A DNA stretch of 64,000 nt. It comes from Streptomyces sp. NBC_01267 (GTDB lineage Bacteria; Actinomycetota; Actinomycetes; Streptomycetales; Streptomycetaceae). The translations under genes and the position numbers were made by a program. Positions 34,334 to 44,276 of this stretch are shown here, in pieces. The stretch is taken from assembly GCF_036241575.1 (NCBI RefSeq), contig NZ_CP108455.1, positions 1,136,501 through 1,200,500 of the forward strand, written 5' to 3'. The notes beneath the pieces were generated by a model. The model did no database searches and was not told the DNA's origin. It worked only from the letters and a program-made list of their open reading frames with translations. Position 1 is the first letter of the stretch. Each line of letters starts with the position of its first letter.

Positions 34334-36496
34334 ATGCGAAGCGACTCGTCCGGCCGCGCAAGCGCCATCCAGGGAAACCTTCCGGCAGAGCTCGACCGGT
34401 TCATCGGGCGCACGGCCGAACTGGCCGAGCTGGAGGGGCTCCTGGCGGCGTCCCGCCTGGTGACCGTGACCGGTGTCGGCGGCGTGGGCAAGACCCGGAT
34501 TGCCACGCACGTCGCCGAAAGGTTGCAGGAACGGTTCTGCGACGGGGTGTGGCTGGCCGGGCTGTCGGCTCTGCGCGACCCCGAACTGCTGGAGCACGCA
34601 CTCGTCGAGTCGCTGGGGCTGACCGACCACACCAGCAGGCCGCCGCGCGAAGTACTGACCGCCCATCTCGCCGGGCGCCAGCTCCTGCTCGTCGTCGACG
34701 GCTTCGAGCACCTCGTCGACGCCTGCGCCGCACTGCTGCTGGAACTGCTGCGCGGCGCACCGCGGCTGAAGGTGCTCGCCGTCGGCAGGCGCCCCCTGGA
34801 CATCGAGGGCGAGCGGACGCTCACGCTGCCGCCGATGCGGGCCCCGGACGCCGAACAGTTCTTCGCCGACCGCGCCGCGGCCCGGCGCCCCGCCTTCCGT
34901 CTCACCGAGCAGAACAGCGCCCGGGTACGGGAGTTGTGCGGCAGGCTGGACGGGATTCCGCTGGCACTGGAGCTCGCCGCGGCACGGATGCGGGCACTCT
35001 CGGTCGAGCAGCTGCTGGCCAGACTCGACGACCGCTTCCGCCTGCTCACCGGGGGCGGCAGAGGCGTGCTGCCCCGCCATCGGACCCTCCGTACCGCGAT
35101 CGGGTGGAGCCACGAGCTGTGCACACCCGAGCAACGGCTGCTGTGGGCAAGGCTGTCCGTGTTCGTGGGCACCTTCGACCTGGAGGCGGCCGAGTACATC
35201 TGCGGCGGCCCCGATCTGCCGTCCGAGCAGATCCTCGACGTACTCGGCGAGCTGCTGGCGCAGTCCGTGGTGGTACGGGAGGACGCCGCGGCCGGGATCC
35301 GCTACCGGATGCTGGACACGGTCAGCGAGTACGGCGCGGACTGGCTGGGGTCGACGGGTGACACGGACCGGCTGCGGCGCCGCCACCGGGACTGGTTCCT
35401 GGGGCTCGCCACCTGGTGCGAGCTGGACTGGTTCAGCGCACGGCAGGCCGGGATCGCGGCCCGCGTCGAGAGCGAACTGCCCAATCTGCGGGGCGCGATG
35501 GAGTTCTCGCTGGAGCAACCGGAGGACGTTCACCTGGCGCAGCATCTGGCCGGGGCGCTCTGGTTCTACTGGGCGGGCTGCGGGCGGCTGGCCGAGGGCC
35601 GGCACTGGCTGAGCCAGGTGCTGGAGGCGGAGAGCGGATACGGCGCGGCGCGGCTCAAGGTCCTGTGGGTGCTGGGTTACGTGTCGGTGCTCCAGGGCGA
35701 CGCGGTCGCCGCGGTCGCCGCCCTGCAGGAGTGCCACGAGGCGGCCGAACAGTGCGGCGACGCCACGGCCGCCGCCTACGCGCTGCACCGGACGGGCTGT
35801 CTGGCGCTGGTCTCCGACGACATGCCGCGCGCGGAGGAGTTGCTGCGCACGGCGGTCACCCAGTACCGGGAGATCGGCGAACTCAACAGCAATGTCCTGA
35901 TGGGGCAGGTGGAGCTGGCGATGGCGGTGTGCTTCCGCGGCCGGCTCGACGAGGCAGCCGCGATCTGTCAGGACGTCGTGGCGGTCTGCGAGGACCACGG
36001 GGAGCGCTGGGCACAGGCGTACGCGCGGTACGTCCTGGCCTTCGAGGCCTGGTCCGCCGGCCGTCCCGACCAGGCCCGCGAACTGCTGGCCGCGTGCCTC
36101 TCCGCCAGCCACACCTTCCATGACCTGCTCGGCACGGTACTGGCGCTGGAGCTGATGGCGCTGCTCACGCTGGAGGACGGCGACGCCGCGGAGGCGGCCC
36201 TGTTGCAAGGCGCCGCCGGGCAGCTCTGGACATCCGTCGGGCTGCCGCTCTTCGGCTCGGCCTACTACAACGCACCGCATCTGCGCTGCGCGCGGCGGGC
36301 CCGGGAGGAGCTGGGCTCCGGAGCGTACGAGAAGCTGCTCGCCGAGGGAGCGCGGCTGGGGACGGACGTGGCGGTCGACCGGGCGCTGCACGGCCCCGCC
36401 CCATGCGAAGACCCGCCGCCCCCTGCTCCGCGAGGAGCGAGGGGACGACGGGCCGGAACGCTGAAGCGCGAGGTACGTCCGGATCAGCGGGCGTAG
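34334..36496 (+). CDS. STAND-type NB-ARC/TPR ATPase (AfsR-like core without DNA-binding domain)
   Basis: A 720-residue protein. The NB-ARC ATPase has Walker [12 protein letters not shown] (about 45-55), Walker [14 protein letters not shown] (about 117-129) and the GxP motif [18 protein letters not shown], followed by a winged-helix region ([21 protein letters not shown]) and, from about 390, TPR-like helical repeats. Homologues in Streptomyces usually carry an N-terminal SARP/BTAD or C-terminal LuxR HTH output domain; neither is seen. The last 30 or so residues are Pro/Arg/Gly-rich and encoded across the rpsD terminator. It is probably a signalling switch, but ligand and output are unknown. 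It is convergent with rpsD, overlapping its end by 13 nt. Confidence 0.85.
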   Translation: MRSDSSGRASAIQGNLPAELDRFIGRTAELAELEGLLAASRLVTVTGVGGVGKTRIATHVAERLQERFCDGVWLAGLSALRDPELLEHALVESLGLTDHTSRPPREVLTAHLAGRQLLLVVDGFEHLVDACAALLLELLRGAPRLKVLAVGRRPLDIEGERTLTLPPMRAPDAEQFFADRAAARRPAFRLTEQNSARVRELCGRLDGIPLALELAAARMRALSVEQLLARLDDRFRLLTGGGRGVLPRHRTLRTAIGWSHELCTPEQRLLWARLSVFVGTFDLEAAEYICGGPDLPSEQILDVLGELLAQSVVVREDAAAGIRYRMLDTVSEYGADWLGSTGDTDRLRRRHRDWFLGLATWCELDWFSARQAGIAARVESELPNLRGAMEFSLEQPEDVHLAQHLAGALWFYWAGCGRLAEGRHWLSQVLEAESGYGAARLKVLWVLGYVSVLQGDAVAAVAALQECHEAAEQCGDATAAAYALHRTGCLALVSDDMPRAEELLRTAVTQYREIGELNSNVLMGQVELAMAVCFRGRLDEAAAICQDVVAVCEDHGERWAQAYARYVLAFEAWSAGRPDQARELLAACLSASHTFHDLLGTVLALELMALLTLEDGDAAEAALLQGAAGQLWTSVGLPLFGSAYYNAPHLRCARRAREELGSGAYEKLLAEGARLGTDVAVDRALHGPAPCEDPPPPAPRGARGRRAGTLKREVRPDQRA
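36412..36452 (-). terminator. rpsD terminator located inside the end of the STAND gene
   Basis: A long imperfect stem (outer pair CCCG 36412-36415 / CGGG 36449-36452, inner CCCCTGCTCC / GGAGCGAGGGG with one bulge, GCGA-type loop) lies 32-72 nt after the rpsD stop on the minus strand. It is embedded in the last codons of the plus-strand STAND gene. Confidence 0.65.
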
Positions 36497-37098
36497 TACT
36501 CGACGACCAGCTGCTCGTCGCAGATGACCGGGATTTCCTTGCGGTTCGGGTCGCGGTCCAGGCGGAAGGCCAGGGCCTTCAGGTTCACCTGGAGGTAGCG
36601 CGGGGTCTCACCGTCGGTGTCGTAGCCACCCTCACGGGCCACCTGGAAGGGGACCTTCTCGCGGCTGCGCTCGCGGACCGTCACGACGTCGTCGGGGCGG
36701 ACGCGGAACGAAGGCTTGTCGACCTTGCGGCCGTTGACCTCGATGTGGCCGTGGACGACCATCTGACGCGACTGGTAGATGGTGCGGGCGATGCCCGAAC
36801 GCAGGACCAGGGCGTCGAGGCGACGCTCGAGCTCGACGACCAGCGCCTCGCCCGTCTTGCCGCCGGCCTTCTTGGCGCGGTCGTAGGCGCGCGCCATCTG
36901 GCGCTCGCTGATGTCGTACTGGGCGCGCAGGCGCTGCTTCTCCAGCAGACGGACCTTGTAGTCCGAGTTCTGCTTGCGGCCACGGCCGTGCTCGCCCGGC
37001 GGGTACGGACGGGCCTCGAAGTACTTGACAGCCTTCGGCGTCAGCGCGATACCGAGCGCGCGTGACTTCTTGACCTTGGGACGCGACTGGTTAGGCAC
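36484..37098 (-). CDS. rpsD: 30S ribosomal protein S4
   Basis: S4 nucleates 16S rRNA folding. The 204-residue protein reads [20 protein letters not shown] at its start and has the S4 RNA-binding domain from about residue 95 ([28 protein letters not shown]). It is the Zn-free long actinobacterial type encoded away from the S10/alpha operons. GTG 37098 has GGAGG 10 nt upstream; a TTG at 37107 is the alternative. It is transcribed alone, and its promoter region carries an iron-box-like sequence. Confidence 0.96.
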   Translation of the reverse strand: MPNQSRPKVKKSRALGIALTPKAVKYFEARPYPPGEHGRGRKQNSDYKVRLLEKQRLRAQYDISERQMARAYDRAKKAGGKTGEALVVELERRLDALVLRSGIARTIYQSRQMVVHGHIEVNGRKVDKPSFRVRPDDVVTVRERSREKVPFQVAREGGYDTDGETPRYLQVNLKALAFRLDRDPNRKEIPVICDEQLVVEYYAR

Positions 37099-37122
37099 GT
37101 TCTCCAAACCTCCATGGTTGGG

Positions 37123-37141
37123 CTAGGTTAGGCTCACCTTA
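37123..37141. promoter_or_regulatory. DmdR/IdeR-like iron box at the rpsD promoter
   Basis: CTAGGTTAGGCTCACCTTA matches the Streptomyces iron-box consensus TTAGGTTAGGCTCACCTAA at 17 of 19 positions. On the minus strand it covers a -10-like TAACCT (37130-37125), and the predicted rpsD start falls about 20 nt before the ribosome-binding region. The rest of the 306-nt rpsD-rarA gap holds a weak hairpin (37206-37222) and no gene. Confidence 0.6.
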
Positions 37142-37205
37142 CTCAAGGAGATCGTACGTCTCGTCCGGGGAACACCAATCACCTCACGGACAACACAAAG
37201 AAGGC

Positions 37206-37222
37206 CGACGCTCTGGGCGTCG
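37206..37222 (-). terminator. Possible rarA terminator
   Basis: A 6-bp stem CGACGC/GCGTCG with a 5-nt loop, followed on the minus strand by the T-rich GGCCTTCTTTGTGTT, about 190 nt after the rarA stop. It is weak but has the right orientation. Confidence 0.4.
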
Positions 37223-37413
37223 ACACGACGGAGGTCCGATCAGATCGTGGTCAGCCGCGTCCCAGCGGACTTGAAAATCGCGCGGATGCCGTCAGCAGCC
37301 GAGCGCACACGAACTCATCTACAGAGTACCTGCTCCGCGACACTGCTCGTCACCAGGGCTGCCACCGGGGCGGAAGGACACCAGGACCTGTCCGGTACGG
37401 CGCGACTGCCGGG

Positions 37414-38781
37414 TCACTGACGGCCTTCGGCGCCTTCCCCGGCCAGTCGCCCGCGCACCTTCTCGACCACGTCCGCGTAGCGCGCCTCCGCGCCGTAGCG
37501 GGTGGGCTCGTAGTAGTGCTTCCCGTGGACGGCGTCCGGAGCGTACTGCTGGGCGGCGATGGCGCCCGGCACATCGTGCGGGTAGACATAGCCCTGGGCA
37601 TGGCCGAGCTTGGCCGCGCCCTGGTAGTGCCCGTCGCGTATGTGTGGCGGGACCGGACCGACCAGACCGGCGCGGACATCCGCACGGGCGGCGGTGATCG
37701 CCGTCGTGGCGGCGTTCGACTTGGGCGCGAGCGCCAGGGCGATGGTGGCGTGGCTGAGGGTGAGCGCGGCCTCGGGGAATCCGATCATCGCGACGGCCTG
37801 GGCGGCGGCGACCGCGGTCGGCAGCGCGGTGGGATCGGCCAGGCCGATGTCCTCACTGGCGGAGATCATCAGCCGTCGGGCGATGAACCGCGGGTCCTCC
37901 CCCGCCTCGATCATGCGGGCCAGATAGTGCAGTGCGGCGTCCACGTCCGAGCCGCGGATCGACTTGATGAGGGCGCTCGCCACGTCGTAGTGCTGATCGC
38001 CGTCGCGGTCGTACTTCACCGCGGCGCGGTCGACCGTCTCCTCCACGGTTTCGAGGCTGATCTCGGTCTCGGACTTGGCCATGGCCGCGCCCGCCGCCGC
38101 TTCCAGCGCGGTGAGCGCACGGCGCGCGTCCCCGCCCGAGATCCGCAGCAGGTGCGCCTCGGCCTCCTTCTGCAGCGTGACCGCCGCACCGAGTCCGCGC
38201 TCCTCCGTCAGCGCCCGGTGCAGCAGCGAGCGCAGGTCCTCGTCGGTGAGCGACTCCAGGGTGAGGAGCAGGGACCGCGAGAGGAGCGGCGAGATGATCG
38301 AGAAGTACGGATTCTCGGTGGTCGCGGCGATCAGGGTGACCCAGCGGTTCTCCACCGCGGGGAGCAGCGAGTCCTGCTGGGCCTTGCTGAAGCGGTGGAT
38401 CTCGTCGAGGAAGAGGACGGTCTCCTTGCCGTACCCACCGGAGGCGCGGCGCGCGCCGTCGATGACCGTGCGCACTTCCTTGACACCGGCGGTGATCGCG
38501 GAGAGCTCCACGAAGCGCTTCTGCGTGGCCTGGCTGACGACATAGGCGAGCGTCGTCTTGCCGATCCCCGGCGGCCCCCAGAGCAGTACCGAGGACGGTC
38601 CGGCGGGGCCACCGCCGGACTCACCGACCAGCCGCCTCAGCGGCGATCCCCGCTTCAGCAGGTGCTGCTGACCGACGACCTCGTCGAGCGTGCGCGGGCG
38701 CATCCGTACGGCGAGGGGGCTGCTGGACGGGTCCTTCTCCTGGCGCTCTTCGGCCGCGGCGGTGAACAGATCGGGTTCCAC
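37414..38781 (-). CDS. rarA: Replication-associated recombination protein A (MgsA/WRNIP1-like AAA+ ATPase)
   Basis: A 455-residue AAA+ ATPase that acts at stalled replication forks. Motifs: [15 protein letters not shown] at the start, Walker [13 protein letters not shown] (near 66), Walker [17 protein letters not shown], sensor region [11 protein letters not shown], and the C-terminal tetramerisation domain ([33 protein letters not shown] is typical). It lies between rpsD and the VKOR gene and probably forms its own unit. Confidence 0.94.
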   Translation of the reverse strand: MEPDLFTAAAEERQEKDPSSSPLAVRMRPRTLDEVVGQQHLLKRGSPLRRLVGESGGGPAGPSSVLLWGPPGIGKTTLAYVVSQATQKRFVELSAITAGVKEVRTVIDGARRASGGYGKETVLFLDEIHRFSKAQQDSLLPAVENRWVTLIAATTENPYFSIISPLLSRSLLLTLESLTDEDLRSLLHRALTEERGLGAAVTLQKEAEAHLLRISGGDARRALTALEAAAGAAMAKSETEISLETVEETVDRAAVKYDRDGDQHYDVASALIKSIRGSDVDAALHYLARMIEAGEDPRFIARRLMISASEDIGLADPTALPTAVAAAQAVAMIGFPEAALTLSHATIALALAPKSNAATTAITAARADVRAGLVGPVPPHIRDGHYQGAAKLGHAQGYVYPHDVPGAIAAQQYAPDAVHGKHYYEPTRYGAEARYADVVEKVRGRLAGEGAEGRQ

Positions 38782-38846
38782 ACGGAAAACCCTATGTCAC
38801 CCCACTGACAACGCCTCCGGGGCGGCTGCGCCCCCGGCCCGGCGGC

Positions 38847-39473
38847 TCAGTGCGCCCCGGTCCAGAAGTCCCACCAGCGCGTCAGGATCAGCATGCCGAT
38901 GATGCCGATGTGCAGGACGGGGAGCACCCAGGTGAACTCGCCGAAGAAGCTCCGCAGCCAGCCCGGGGCGGGGAGCAGGCCGTGCCGGATGTTGTGGGAC
39001 GTGACGTACCAGAACGCGGTGATCGTGCCCACCCAGGCCAGGCAGCACCAGAGGCAGAGCGAGTTGATGTCGTACAGCGACTGGTACTGGAGCCAGGTGA
39101 CGAAGCCGACACCGAAGAGGCAGCCCGCGTTGAACGTCAGCCAGTACCAGCGGCTGTAGCGCCCACCGGCGATCAGGCTCATCCCGACGCCGATCACCAC
39201 GGCGTACGTGGCCAGGCCGAGCATCGGGTTGGGGAACCCGAACACCGAAGCCTGTGCGCTCTTCATCACGTTCCCGCAGGACACCACGGGGTTGAGACTG
39301 CACCCGGGTGTGAAGTTCGGGTTCTTGAGCAGCTTGAACTCGTCGAGGGTGATGACCCATGCCGCGAGTAGTCCGGCGGCGCCGGCGATCACCAGCAACC
39401 AGCCGAAGGCACGGCTCGCGCCGATCTTGCTGTCCTGCTGCACGGACACGTCGTCAACCACTGTCGTCGTCAT
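38847..39473 (-). CDS. Vitamin K epoxide reductase (VKOR) family membrane protein
   Basis: A 208-residue, multi-pass membrane protein that probably regenerates a DsbA-like oxidase using quinone. The VKOR signature is present: a loop pair of cysteines in CSLNPVVSCGNVM, the partner motif NPMLGLATYAVV, and the active-site CLWCCLAWVG in a later helix (a CxxC). Five hydrophobic segments can be seen. ATG 39473 is preferred; the frame to 39515 adds residues without homology. No separate thioredoxin-like partner is fused or adjacent. It is upstream of rarA, with a 65-nt gap. Confidence 0.9.
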   Translation of the reverse strand: MTTTVVDDVSVQQDSKIGASRAFGWLLVIAGAAGLLAAWVITLDEFKLLKNPNFTPGCSLNPVVSCGNVMKSAQASVFGFPNPMLGLATYAVVIGVGMSLIAGGRYSRWYWLTFNAGCLFGVGFVTWLQYQSLYDINSLCLWCCLAWVGTITAFWYVTSHNIRHGLLPAPGWLRSFFGEFTWVLPVLHIGIIGMLILTRWWDFWTGAH

Positions 39474-39846
39474 AGTGCCGATCCATCGCTCCGGTGGCCT
39501 GCTGGGCAGCATCATTGTGCCGTACCGCGCGGGGTGTGCACCGTTCGGTGCACATAAGGATGCGCCTCCGGCCGTCCCCGGCAGGGCGGGCAGGCATCCA
39601 GCGGCGGGAATGCTCCCGGGCCGCCGACCCGGTGAGGCGCACGAAGTCTCCGTACCGGGCGCCGATCCGGCCGCCGGGGACCGTACCCGGCGATCACGCG
39701 TCGGAATTCGTCAGGCAGGGCGAATCCGCACCCGTCGGGTTGACGACCCCGGGTCGAATGCCCGATTTCTCCGGTTAGTACCCGAAGTTGCGGCCCGGAC
39801 GGAAGGCTTCCGTCCGGGCCGCGTCGGCTTCGTTCGCCGGCCGGTC
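39474..39846. other. 373-nt intergenic region between hisS and the VKOR gene
   Basis: No credible gene; the short frames here have no recognisable homology and poor codon bias. It holds the hisS terminator (39790-39822) and a small perfect inverted repeat GTGCACC-GTTC-GGTGCAC (39536-39553) that could be an operator for the VKOR promoter on the minus strand. Confidence 0.5.
39790..39822 (-). terminator. hisS terminator
   Basis: A 16-bp inverted repeat (39790-39805 / 39807-39822; the innermost pairs form the loop), 24 nt after the hisS stop on the minus strand. Confidence 0.75.
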
Positions 39847-41109
39847 TCAGCCGAGCCGGGACCGGACCGCCTCGACGACGCCGTCCAGCGGCACCGCCTG
39901 CTGCTCACCGGATTCCATGTCCTTGAGCTGGACGTTGCCCTCGGACAGGTCCCGCTCCCCGGCGACGACGGTGAAGCGGGCTCCGCTGCGGTTGGCCGAC
40001 TTCATCGCCCCCTTGAGGCCGCGACCGCCGAACGCGAAGTCCGCCGCGACGCCGGCCCTGCGCAGCTCGGTGACCACGCCGAAGAGCACCCGTCGGGCCT
40101 CCTCGCCGAGCGGCACGGCGAACACGCTGGTCGTGACGGGCAGTTGGAGCTCGATGCCCTCGGCCTCCAGGGCCAGGACCGTACGGTCCACGCCGAGCGC
40201 CCAGCCCACCGACGGCAGCGCGGGGCCGCCGATCATCTCGGACAGCCCGTCGTAGCGACCGCCGCCGCCCACCGCGGACTGCGAACCGAGCCCGTCGTGG
40301 ACGAACTCGAAGGTCGTGCGGGTGTAGTAGTCGAGACCTCGGACCAGTTTCTCGTCGTCCTCGAACGCCACTCCCGCCGCGCCGAGCAGCGCGCGCACCT
40401 CCTCGTGGTACGCCTTGCAGGCGTCGCACAGGAAGTCCCGGAGGACCGGTGCGCCGACGAGCTGCTTCTGGACGTCGGCCCGCTTGTCGTCGAGCACCCG
40501 CAGCGGGTTGATCTCGGCCCGCCGCTGCGTGTCCTCGTCCAGGTCGAGCCCGCGCAGGAATCCCTGGAGCGCCTCGCGGTAGACCGGGCGGCACTCCTTG
40601 TCGCCCAGGGAGTTGAGCAGGATCCGGAACTCCCGCAGCCCCAGCGAGCGGTACGCCTGGTCGGCCAGGATGATCATCTCGGCGTCCAGCACCGGGTCCT
40701 CCGCACCGATCGCCTCGGCGCCGACCTGGGAGAAGTGCCGGTAGCGACCCTTCTGCGGGCGCTCGTAGCGGTAGTACGAGCCGGAGTACCAGAGCTTCAC
40801 CGGCAGGTTCCCGGCCTTGTGGAGGTTGGCCTCCAGCGCCGCGCGCAGTACGGACGCGGTGCCTTCGGGGCGCAGCGCGAGCTTGTCGCCGCCGCGCGTC
40901 TCGAAGGCGTACATCTCCTTGGACACGATGTCGGTGGACTCGCCGACACCGCGTGAGAAGAGGGCGACGTCCTCGAACCCGGGGGTCTCGACGTAGCCGT
41001 AGCCCGAGTTCTTCAGCGGCGCCGCAAGCGCCTCACGTACCGCGAGGAAGGTCGCGGAGGAGGGGGGAAGAAGGTCGTACGTGCCCTTGGGGGCCTGGAA
41101 AGTACTCAC
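39847..41109 (-). CDS. hisS: Histidyl-tRNA synthetase
   Basis: Charges tRNA-His. The 420-residue class II synthetase has motif 2 ([15 protein letters not shown]), the histidine loops [16 protein letters not shown] and [15 protein letters not shown], motif 3 ([15 protein letters not shown]) and a C-terminal anticodon-binding domain. GTG 41109 is where homology begins ([15 protein letters not shown]). The ribosome-binding site is poor (GAGGAA 13 nt upstream), which together with the 10-nt distance to the MBL gene suggests coupled translation. Confidence 0.95.
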   Translation of the reverse strand: MSTFQAPKGTYDLLPPSSATFLAVREALAAPLKNSGYGYVETPGFEDVALFSRGVGESTDIVSKEMYAFETRGGDKLALRPEGTASVLRAALEANLHKAGNLPVKLWYSGSYYRYERPQKGRYRHFSQVGAEAIGAEDPVLDAEMIILADQAYRSLGLREFRILLNSLGDKECRPVYREALQGFLRGLDLDEDTQRRAEINPLRVLDDKRADVQKQLVGAPVLRDFLCDACKAYHEEVRALLGAAGVAFEDDEKLVRGLDYYTRTTFEFVHDGLGSQSAVGGGGRYDGLSEMIGGPALPSVGWALGVDRTVLALEAEGIELQLPVTTSVFAVPLGEEARRVLFGVVTELRRAGVAADFAFGGRGLKGAMKSANRSGARFTVVAGERDLSEGNVQLKDMESGEQQAVPLDGVVEAVRSRLG

Positions 41110-41119
41110 GGAAAAGTCG

Positions 41120-41806
41120 TCACATTCCTCGTCGGGGAGCGGCCGGTCCCCGCAGGTACGGGTTGGTGGCGCGCTCACGGCCGATGGTCGTCTGCTCGTT
41201 GTGGCCGGGCAGCACCACGGTCGAGTCGTCGAGCGGCAGGCACACACGGGCCAGCGACTCGAGTATCTCGGCGTGGTCGCCGCCGGGCATGTCGGTGCGT
41301 CCGATGGAGCCGGCGAAGAGCAGGTCGCCCGAGAAGAGGATCTGCGGAATGTCTTCCGCCTCGGGCAGCCTGAACGTCACCGACCCCTTGGTATGGCCGG
41401 GCGCATGAGCGACGGAGAACTCCAGACCGGCGAGGTTCAGCTCGGCGCCGTCGGCCAGTTCCTTGACGTCGTCCGGCTCCCCCACGGTCAGCTCCCCCAT
41501 CACCGGCATGCCGATGGTCCGGCCGATGCCCTTCTCGGGGTCGCTCATCATGAAGCGGTCGGCGGGGTGGATCCACGCGGGTACGTCGTGTGCTCCGCAG
41601 ACCGGGACCACCGATGCCACATGGTCGATATGGCCATGGGTGAGAACGACCGCCACGGGCTTGAGCCGATGTTTCCTGAGCGCGTCCTCGACGCCCTGGG
41701 CCGCTCGGTGGCCCGGGTCGATGATCACGCACTCCTCGCCTGCTGCGGGGGCGACCAGATAGCAGTTGGTGCCCCAGGCCCCGGCGGGGAACCCGGCAAT
41801 GAGCAC
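41120..41806 (-). CDS. MBL-fold metallo-hydrolase (glyoxalase II-like)
   Basis: A 228-residue metallo-beta-lactamase-fold protein. The metal motif is [10 protein letters not shown] (near residue 60), followed by [27 protein letters not shown] and [12 protein letters not shown], an arrangement like glyoxalase II and related thioester or lactone hydrolases. GTG 41806 has AAGGA 5 nt upstream and gives the usual family start ([16 protein letters not shown]). It lies directly before hisS, a conserved actinobacterial pair. The substrate is not shown by the sequence. Confidence 0.88.
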   Translation of the reverse strand: MLIAGFPAGAWGTNCYLVAPAAGEECVIIDPGHRAAQGVEDALRKHRLKPVAVVLTHGHIDHVASVVPVCGAHDVPAWIHPADRFMMSDPEKGIGRTIGMPVMGELTVGEPDDVKELADGAELNLAGLEFSVAHAPGHTKGSVTFRLPEAEDIPQILFSGDLLFAGSIGRTDMPGGDHAEILESLARVCLPLDDSTVVLPGHNEQTTIGRERATNPYLRGPAAPRRGM

Positions 41807-41941
41807 GATCGTCCTTAATGTCGGTGGAGCGGGGGATTCCAGCAGATCAGAGCCTACCGGCGCCACTCATCACACAGCGAACCCATATACGGTACGGCCT
41901 AACCCGGACAGGTATACGACACGTACGAGGGAGAACACCCG

Positions 41942-42721
41942 GTGGTCAGCAGCGATCAGCGGCGGCGGCAGCTCGCCAGAGAAAAGTTCGAGCGTCAGCA
42001 GGAGCGCCGCATCTCGGCCCGGCGCAAGGCCCGCCGCCGCAACACGGTGATCGCCTCGGCCGTTGCCGTGGTGGTCGTGGCCGGCGCAGTCGCCTACGGG
42101 GCGGGAGCCTTCAAGAGCGACGACAGCAAGCCCAGCGCCGACAAGGCGGCGGCATCCCCCTCGGCGAGCAGCAGTGCTCCGCCCGAGCCCGCGATGACGA
42201 TCGACAAGAAGGCCAAGTACACCTTCTCGCTCAAGACGAACCAGGGCCCGATCTCTCTGGTCATGGACGCGGCGAAGACCCCGCACACGGTCAACTCCTT
42301 CAAGGCGCTGGCCGACAAGGGCTTCTTCGACGGAACGAAGTGCCACCGGCTCACCACGAAGGGCATCTACGTCCTGCAGTGCGGTGACCCCAAGGGCGAC
42401 GGTTCGGGCGGTCCCGGGTACACCATCCCGGACGAGAACCTGACAGGTCTCGGCAAGGCGGGCAGCGACGGCACGGTGACCTACCCGGCGGGTTCGGTGG
42501 CAATGGCCAACACCGGTCAGGCACACACCGGCGGCAGCCAGTTCTTCCTCGTCTACAAGGACAGCAAACTGCCTCCGACGTACACCCCGTTCGGGACGAT
42601 GGACGCCGCAGGGCTGAAGACGGTCAAGGACGTCGCCAAGGCCGGAGTTACCGGCGGGGGGCAGGACGGAGCGCCCAAGAAGGCGGTCACTCTCTCGAAG
42701 GCCACCGTCACCAAGTCCTGA
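41942..42721 (+). CDS. Membrane-anchored cyclophilin-type peptidyl-prolyl isomerase
   Basis: A 259-residue protein: a basic, coiled N-terminal segment (QRRRQLAREKFERQQERRISARRKARRR), one transmembrane helix (about 35-56), a Ser/Ala/Pro linker, and a cyclophilin domain from about residue 90 (ISLVMDAAKTPHTVNSFKALADKGFFDGTKCHRL ... GSVAMANTGQAHTGGSQFFLVY). The catalytic Arg of canonical cyclophilins (FHR) is His-Arg here (CHRL), so it is kept. GTG 41942 has GGGAG 8 nt upstream. It is divergent from the MBL-hisS pair and should work on the outside of the membrane. Confidence 0.92.
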   Translation: MVSSDQRRRQLAREKFERQQERRISARRKARRRNTVIASAVAVVVVAGAVAYGAGAFKSDDSKPSADKAAASPSASSSAPPEPAMTIDKKAKYTFSLKTNQGPISLVMDAAKTPHTVNSFKALADKGFFDGTKCHRLTTKGIYVLQCGDPKGDGSGGPGYTIPDENLTGLGKAGSDGTVTYPAGSVAMANTGQAHTGGSQFFLVYKDSKLPPTYTPFGTMDAAGLKTVKDVAKAGVTGGGQDGAPKKAVTLSKATVTKS

Positions 42722-42874
42722 GCCTGCGATATTCGGATGGGCCGGATGCGGACAGCCACCCTGCCGTTCGCCTATGTTGGCGGAGTGCGGGGCGCTTGAA
42801 GCCCGGCCGAAGAAACTGTGGACGATGCCCGGGGGCCCACAAGTCCCCGCAGGCATCATGTGGATGGAGGCGCT

Positions 42875-44104
42875 GTGAGCAGCGACCCGTGGGGCCGTGT
42901 CGACGAGACGGGCACCGTATACGTGCGTACTGCCGATGGTGAGAAGGTCGCCGGTTCCTGGCAGGCAGGCTCGCCCGAGGAGGCCCTGGCCTACTTCGAG
43001 CGCAAGTACGAGGGCCTGGTCGTCGAGATCGGCCTCCTCGAACGCCGGGTGAAGACCACCGACTTGTCGGCCAAGGACGCCCAGACCGCCATCGATCACC
43101 TGCTCGGGCAGGTGGACGAGCATCACGCCGTCGGCGATCTCGACGCCCTGCGGGTGCGCCTGGACGGGCTGGTCTCGACGGTCGACGCGCGCCGTGAGGA
43201 GCGCAAGGTCAAGAAGGCCAAGCAGACCGACGAGGCGAAGCACGCCAAGGAGGCTCTGGTCGTCGAGGCCGAGGAACTGGCACAGAGCGACCAGTGGCGG
43301 TCCGCCGGTGAGCGGCTGCGGGCACTGGTGGACATCTGGAAGGGCCTGCCCCGGCTCGACCGGAAGTCCGACGACGAGCTGTGGCACCGCTTCTCGCACG
43401 CCCGGTCGGCTTTCTCCAAGCGGCGCAAGGCGCACTTCGCGTCGCTGGACGCGCAGCGTGAGGACGCCCGTAAGACCAAGGAGAAGCTGGTCGCCGAGGC
43501 CGAGTCCCTCTCCGGCTCGACGGACTGGGGGACGACCGCCGCCCGGTACCGCGACCTGATGACCGAGTGGAAGTCCGCCGGGCGTGCCCAGCGGGAGTCC
43601 GAGGACGACCTGTGGAATCGCTTCCGCGGCGCCCAGGACGTCTTCTTCGCCGCGCGTGCGGAGGTCTTCGCCGAGCGGGACGCGGAGCAGACCGAGAACC
43701 TCAAGCTGAAGGAGGATCTCGCGGTCGAGGCCGAGAAGCTGCTCCCGGTGCGGGACCTCAAGGCGGCCAGGGCTGCGTTCCGTGGTCTGAACGAGCGCTG
43801 GGAAGCGATCGGGCACGTACCGCGTGACGCCCGCCCGAAGGTCGAGGGCCGGATGCAGACGGTGGAGCGGGCGCTGCAGGAGGCCGAGGAGTCCGAGTGG
43901 CGCCGCACCAACCCGGAGGCGCGTGCGCGTGCCGCGGGTCTGACGGGCCAGCTCCAGGGCGCTGTCGACAAGCTGCGCAAGCAGATCGACACGGCGCGTG
44001 CAGCGGGCAACAACGCCAAGGCCGACAAGCTCGCCCGTGAGCTGGAAGGCCGGCAGGCGCTGCTCGACCAGGCGCTGAAGGGCCTGGAGGAGTTCGGCGG
44101 CTGA
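42875..44104 (+). CDS. DUF349 repeat protein
   Basis: A 409-residue, highly charged, almost entirely helical protein. After an N-terminal region it has DUF349-type repeats, each with the pattern W(K)G(L)..DRKSDDELWHRFSHARSAF and WKSAGRAQRESEDDLWNRFRGAQDVFF and WEAIGHVPRDARPKVEGRM (three copies, about residues 130-340), and a C-terminal coiled coil. GTG 42875 with GGAGG 4 nt upstream is preferred over the longer frame at 42818. The biochemical role of the family is poorly known. It is downstream of the cyclophilin gene in the same orientation and is followed by a strong terminator. Confidence 0.88.
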   Translation: MSSDPWGRVDETGTVYVRTADGEKVAGSWQAGSPEEALAYFERKYEGLVVEIGLLERRVKTTDLSAKDAQTAIDHLLGQVDEHHAVGDLDALRVRLDGLVSTVDARREERKVKKAKQTDEAKHAKEALVVEAEELAQSDQWRSAGERLRALVDIWKGLPRLDRKSDDELWHRFSHARSAFSKRRKAHFASLDAQREDARKTKEKLVAEAESLSGSTDWGTTAARYRDLMTEWKSAGRAQRESEDDLWNRFRGAQDVFFAARAEVFAERDAEQTENLKLKEDLAVEAEKLLPVRDLKAARAAFRGLNERWEAIGHVPRDARPKVEGRMQTVERALQEAEESEWRRTNPEARARAAGLTGQLQGAVDKLRKQIDTARAAGNNAKADKLARELEGRQALLDQALKGLEEFGG

Positions 44105-44135
44105 CACCCGCGCGGTCCCGGGACCGGCAGATCGG

Positions 44136-44174
44136 AAGGGAAGGGCCCACCGTTCGACGGTGGGCCCTTCCCTT
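44136..44174 (+). terminator. Terminator after the DUF349 gene
   Basis: A perfect 18-bp stem (44136-44153 / 44157-44174) with a TCG loop, 32 nt after the stop codon, followed on the plus strand by TGCCG. Confidence 0.85.
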
Positions 44175-44276
44175 TGCCGTAGGACACCGCGAAGTTGCTG
44201 CGGGCCACCACGAGCGCGTGATCGGGCTGACGAAGCCGTCTGCGCCGGAAGTGCGGGATGAGGCAGGATGATCGCC

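Noticed and set aside
33746..36391. Minus-strand open frame of 881 codons opposite the STAND ATPase
   Set aside because: Only its last 142 codons (from GTG 34174) form the DUF948 gene; the rest is the antisense shadow of the ATPase.
37142..37413. Possible tRNA or small RNA between rpsD and rarA
   Set aside because: No cloverleaf or GTTCRA T-loop was found; only a weak hairpin is visible.
39494..39778. 94-codon plus-strand frame between VKOR and hisS
   Set aside because: No homology, no ribosome-binding site, and other frames of similar length overlap it.
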